In this document: in pieces, positions 59,641 to 64,000 of the stretch
Layout of the letters: the number at the start of each line of letters is the position of its first letter
Position numbering within the stretch: the first letter of the stretch is position 1
Source of the DNA: Colletes latitarsis
Lineage: Eukaryota > Arthropoda > Insecta > Hymenoptera > Colletidae
Length of the DNA: 64,000 nucleotides
NCBI RefSeq assembly: GCF_051014445.1
Contig: NC_135143.1
Coordinates: 6,138,001-6,202,000, forward strand
Reading direction: 5' to 3'
Made by a program: the position numbers and the translations under genes
Notes under the pieces: generated by a model
The model's database searches: none
What the model was told of the DNA's origin: nothing
The model's input: the letters and a program-made list of their open reading frames with translations, nothing else

Positions 59641-60357
59641 TTTGTTTCATTATTAAAGATCCTTAAAAATATATTCTTTATTTTGTTTTACATATCTTTT
59701 ATAAAAACATATGTCCTACTGTATTTCCTTTCACAAAATGCTTATATGGGCTTCCGAACATCTATTTCAGTCTACTAATTTAACGTTTGTATACAATAAT
59801 TATGGCAGAAATGACAACATAGCTATTTATACATCTCGTATTTACCTATAGTAAATCATTAATGGTAACAGTTCATAGGTGCTACGAATAGTATTAATCA
59901 GTAATACTGAAGTATTCTTGGTAGATAGGTTCTATGGAAACGAATTTTATGAGGTCAGATTCTTAAAGAACGTAAAACAATTAAACCACGCTACTTCAGC
60001 AAATTTAAATATGCCCCAATCACATATTGTAATGTTGAGTGTACGATCAAAAACTGTCTTTAAGCAATAAATGTCATCAACTCTTGACAATATTGAAAAA
60101 ATACTCGTAACATATTGTAATTTAAATTATAATTATTATTATGTTTAAGTAATAAAACTATTTGAACATATTTTGAATATATTTTGCATGTTCCTGTATA
60201 TTTTGACATATTATTGATACATATTTGACATATGTCACTTACATCCATATTTTAACATATTTCATTGGCATAAATATCCGCAGTCTACTAATAACCATTA
60301 CCAATATATAATAAACAATGACATTCACTTATCTTTGGACGTATTTACATTTGTCAC
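59641..60357. other. AT-rich non-coding DNA
   Basis: Contains a cluster of near-repeats of ttgacatatt/ttttgaatata at 60160-60260. No gene is supported. Confidence 0.45.
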
Positions 60358-60359
60358 TA

Positions 60360-60620
60360 TAGTAATGAGTCTTAAAATGAACCCCAATGATTCGTAAGTT
60401 GAACATTTCTGTCCCTCCAAATTAGGGGAATCTCCCTTGAAACCAGTGAAGCGTGGAATACGATATTTAAAAAGACCAGTGATTCGTAAGTTGAACATTT
60501 TTAAGGCCTTCGGCAAAAGATAAAGGCAACTCCGAGGCTCAACGATGTCGTTGTGTATAAATATCTGCTAGTGTCGGATTTATGTACTCCGTAGCGATGT
60601 TCATTTTAAAAATCATTATG
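60360..60620. mobile_element. Family C MITE, degenerate copy
   Basis: The left end (tagtaatgagtcttaaaatg after TA at 60358-60359) and the right end (cgatgttcattttaaaaatc, then attatg) match the family C element at 57288-57499. The word gattcgtaagttgaacattt occurs twice inside (60391 and 60481), a 90-bp internal duplication absent from the other copy. The right TA boundary is eroded. Confidence 0.75.
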
Positions 60621-61916
60621 AATTATTCGTTTCGTCAAAAATAGAGATTCTGCTTCGTTCACTGTTTATTTTCATTGCTCATCATGGTGGAAATGCACTA
60701 TTTACTCCCTTTATTATGAGTAAATCGTCCGCAATGATCCTCCGAAGTGGAGTTAGCTTAAAATGGAGGCATCTTCAACCAATCCTTGATGGCGGTCATA
60801 TGCGCGGAAGGTTAAGTACCGCGGCTTCGTAGAATATTGTTGAGTAAATCTTTGCGTAGCTCGCAAATGGAGGGGAGATAAAGCTGTTGTGCGACAGGAA
60901 AAAGGGGAAAAGTTAGAGGGAGAGAAGGAATTTCGACTCAAGAGGTCGGTACATTCAACGAGACGCGGAGTGGTCGGTTATGGCACGTATAGCATGATCT
61001 GTGTTTCGTTACGCACACATAGATCTGTGAAAATGGTACGTACTGCACGACAATAATCATTTACATGATCCAAGTTAGTACGTTCAATCCGGTTCACGGG
61101 TTTGCATCAGCTTTACGGAATCTTTTCATTCGCGAATAATTCTATATTAAATCTGGGATAACGTTTCGTACTTTTCCGCGAGAATACTTACTTTATGCAG
61201 AAAAATTGCTCGAAGCACTTTTTTTCGACTAATATCAGATGAAATCGTGGATAAATCTTTTTATCCTTTTGCTATGTTTCGTTTAAAAACTGACGGACTT
61301 CGTACTACTTGATTGATAATTTTTAGACTAAGAACAGTAGATTATATTCCATACAAAGCGATTAAGCGCGAAAGAAGAAAAGTTTTAGGTAAAAAAGGAA
61401 TTACAATCTATTGTGTGACTATAATTTTTCATTCAAAATTAATGAATAACGTGTCTGCAGTCAATATACAATATAAATATTTAATTGTTAACACGTTGAC
61501 TTACAACGTATTGGATCGTAACACTTATAAGCTTTTAAGTGAAAAAAAAACAAATCAATAATAAAGAATGAAATTATTTTTATTCGAAGATTCGTTTTCC
61601 AAAAAAATCGACTTTAAAAATTCACTATGTGCGCGTGCAATAGAGTACGACTTGGACTTCAGTGTAAGTAGAAACCGTGGATAATAGACAGACACACCAG
61701 AATAACTCGTATTCAAATAAATTTTCAAATACAAACACAGAAAACTTTATCTTCTTTCAAATAAATACACTAATTTGTAAGGGGATGACAGGTTTTCGTT
61801 TTTGGAAAATAAACTGTGTTAAATTTTATCAAACAAAACCCAGACATATATTGTTCTTTAACTTTTGTGTTGTATTTCCAACAAATTAAATAGGTACGTT
61901 GAATGCTTATTCTATA
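60621..61916. other. Non-coding DNA
   Basis: No gene or repeat is supported. 60680-61100 is less AT-rich. The 70- and 82-codon frames near 61313-61889 are unrecognised. Confidence 0.45.
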
Positions 61917-62455
61917 CAGGCTGTTCGGCCACCCCTGGGAAAAATTTTAATGGGAAATTCTAGAGGACAAAATAAGGCGAAAATCAAGAACACCAATTTG
62001 TTGTTTGAGATTTCGTTAAAAAGTTATTTACGTTCAAAGTTCCGCCAGTAGAACGGCAATTTGTCCACCTACTTGAATTTTTTTTTCCAAAATGAGTAGG
62101 AATTCGGAGATATGTGTATTGACCAAAATTGATTATAATTGACCCCTACAATCGAAAATAATTTTTCCAGAATGATTTGAAATTTTTAATTTCGCCGAAA
62201 AGTTTGTCTACCTATTGGAATTTTTTTCTCGAAAGTGAGTAGGATTTCAGAGGTATGTCTATTGACAAAAAATGATTGTAATTGACCCCTGCAGCTAAAA
62301 ATAATTTATTCAGAATGATTTGAAATTCTTTAATTTAATTTTTTAATAACTTCTTAACGAAGCTTCATCAAGAAATTGATATTTTTGATTGTTGTCTTAT
62401 TTTGGCTTCTAGAATCTCCCATTAAAGTTTTTCCGAGGGGTAACTGAACGCTCTG
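61917..62455. mobile_element. Family A long-TIR element, short copy (539 bp)
   Basis: It starts CAGGCTGTTCGGCCACCCCT and ends ggggtaactgaacgctctg, flanked by TA (61915-61916, 62456-62457); the flanks even read TATA on both sides. It has inverted ends of ~115 bp and two ~150-bp core units. The right end is the most diverged of all copies, so this is probably an older insertion. Confidence 0.9.
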
Positions 62456-62457
62456 TA

Positions 62458-64000
62458 TACATATAACATACGAGATGTAGGAAATAAATTTTGTATTTTT
62501 GTCAGTACTGCCTACAATGACGGTATTGAAAAGAGAAAGCAACGTTAATTTGTTATTTTCACAGAGAAATTTGGGATCAATGATCGAGAACACAGTGATA
62601 TCGTTGTCCAATGATCAAAAGTGACCAGTCTCTATCGTAAAACGTAGATCCGCTAGTTCTGATAAAGATTTGTTACAAATGAGTTTCCGTAAGTTAAGAT
62701 TTGTTTCAAATTAGTTTCTGTCTACTTTAATAGAGGTCTACGGTGCATCGTCTACGGCCTTTTCGGCGATTCTATGAAACTTTCCGCAATTTCCCGCACA
62801 ATAGACGGCACAATGCATCCAAGGGTCGAAGTAGGTCAGGCTTAACCTAGTATGTGTGTAATTACTAGATACCTGCGGTAGATACATAAATTCGCATGTT
62901 TTAATAATAGGGATTGTTCGTTATGACGTATCAGGGTGCACATTGAAAACATTCTCCAAAAGTCACGTTTTTATTAACATTTAAAATTTATTCGCTACAA
63001 TTTGATAAACCTCATCACATTTTCAAATTTCATGATACGCTCGATTAATTAAAAACGTGTGATCATGACTTGTGAAAATGATCCAAATAGGTCCAGGACA
63101 ATGCAACGTGACTGACGGAAAAGTAATTTTGAATTGTATCTCTTATCTTACCATTTGAAATTTCGAATCACTTAATATTAAATTTGTTATCCAGATGAAT
63201 ACTTTTCCCCTATTCAAACAAAGGTTAAATAAGACGAAACAAAATTTCTAATGCAAATATTTGGAATCTGAAGTGCCTTAGTAACTTGTCTTATTCAAAT
63301 GAATAGAATATTATTATGGTTACCACTATTCATTTCATTTAATTTTTCTAAATTTTGTAAACCATTCTTGATTCTAGAGTTTGCTGAGTAAAATTCTTTT
63401 TGTCATTCTTACAACTGTTAAAATACATAAACCCTATCCAAACGACGTTGGGTAGAACATGGTTCACTCGGGCAAAGTTCGAAACGTGTATTATTTAAAT
63501 TAAACTTTGGAGTTTCTTCATCGATCGTGGGTAACAATAACAATAACTTTGTCTGGATAATTCCGGGTCTACCTCTCTACTAACTTTGCTCGTGTAACTA
63601 ACTTCAAGACAGTATAAAAAAATGTAATACTGTATACAGAGAAGTAACAAAATTTCGTTTCATTTAAAAGACATTATAAACGTAACTGTGACTTGAAATG
63701 CAGTAATGAATTAATAGTAAATTACTCTTTAGAATGTTTGAATGTTGGATTACCATTTAATATATCAATATCGTCTTTTAATATTAAACACGGATAACAT
63801 AAATGATTCTGTAGAGAAATATGTACGCAAAAAGAGGGCCAGGAGGTTTCAATTCTGATATTTCAATATTTCAGAGTTGTTTTCTTGAAATTATGTTTTT
63901 GTACGCCTTTCTTGCAGCTAACGTCTCAATTAACTACGTCCACGAAGGGGACATTTCGATAAAAACGAAGAAAACCACGTATCGATTTCAGGCTTCGTCG
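62458..64000. other. AT-rich non-coding DNA to the window edge
   Basis: No gene, RNA, tandem array or bounded element is supported. 62740-62840 is slightly GC-richer. Confidence 0.45.

Noticed and set aside
1..64000. tRNA, rRNA, snRNA genes and CRISPR arrays
   Set aside because: No B-box GGTTCRANYCC within a foldable tRNA, no conserved rRNA words and no short regularly spaced palindromic repeats with unique spacers were seen; the tandem arrays here have long units without spacers.

Overview
The window looks like nuclear DNA of an insect, plausibly a hymenopteran such as a bee or wasp. The grounds are an AT-rich background broken by short CpG-tolerant GC-rich islands, many decayed mariner/Tc1, piggyBac-like and hAT-like elements, and a nuclear copy of an AT-rich mitochondrial COX1 gene. 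No genus can be named from the sequence. There is no operon structure, no ribosomal or transfer RNA gene that I can see, no CRISPR array, and no complete recognisable host protein gene. Most open frames are either inside repeats or chance openings. The window is best read as intergenic or intronic DNA dominated by repeats.

Layout from left to right. 0-7.8 kb: a 221-bp tandem pair, a GC-rich island, a 111-bp pair, a TTAA-flanked element (2144-2906), a 177-bp triplicate array (4915-5445) and another GC-rich island. 7.8-14.1 kb: a solo LTR with TG...CA ends and 5-bp target duplication (7790-8264), a piggyBac-like non-autonomous element (8554-9700), a truncated copy of a long-TIR family (family A) fused to a fragment of family C, and a 141-bp TTAA MITE. 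14-20 kb: mostly featureless, with a dispersed motif carrying a CTCF-like core and a COX1 NUMT (19715-19876). 20-27 kb: a decayed DDE transposase, a three-copy repeat, interleaved repeats, a decayed mariner transposase and a possible first coding exon (26963-27013). 28-38 kb: two members of a foldback family, two large copies of family A, and a second copy of the CTCF-like motif repeat. 38-42 kb: a Tc1-like transposase pseudogene, a very clean internally deleted mariner (40476-40935) and a 125-bp minisatellite. 42-64 kb: three more family A copies, a TTAA MITE whose end has been tandemly triplicated, a third CTCF-like repeat, a textbook hAT MITE with perfect 8-bp target duplication (57736-58012), two family C MITEs and a fragment of a LINE RNase H domain.

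The most interesting themes are: family A, a TA-flanked element with roughly 115-bp inverted ends whose core is itself a tandem array (a satellite growing inside a transposon); a dispersed ~60-bp repeat with a vertebrate-like CTCF core present three times; and several cases of one repeat inserted into or fused with another. Transposons do not cooperate with genes here in any visible way; all recognised transposases are dead.
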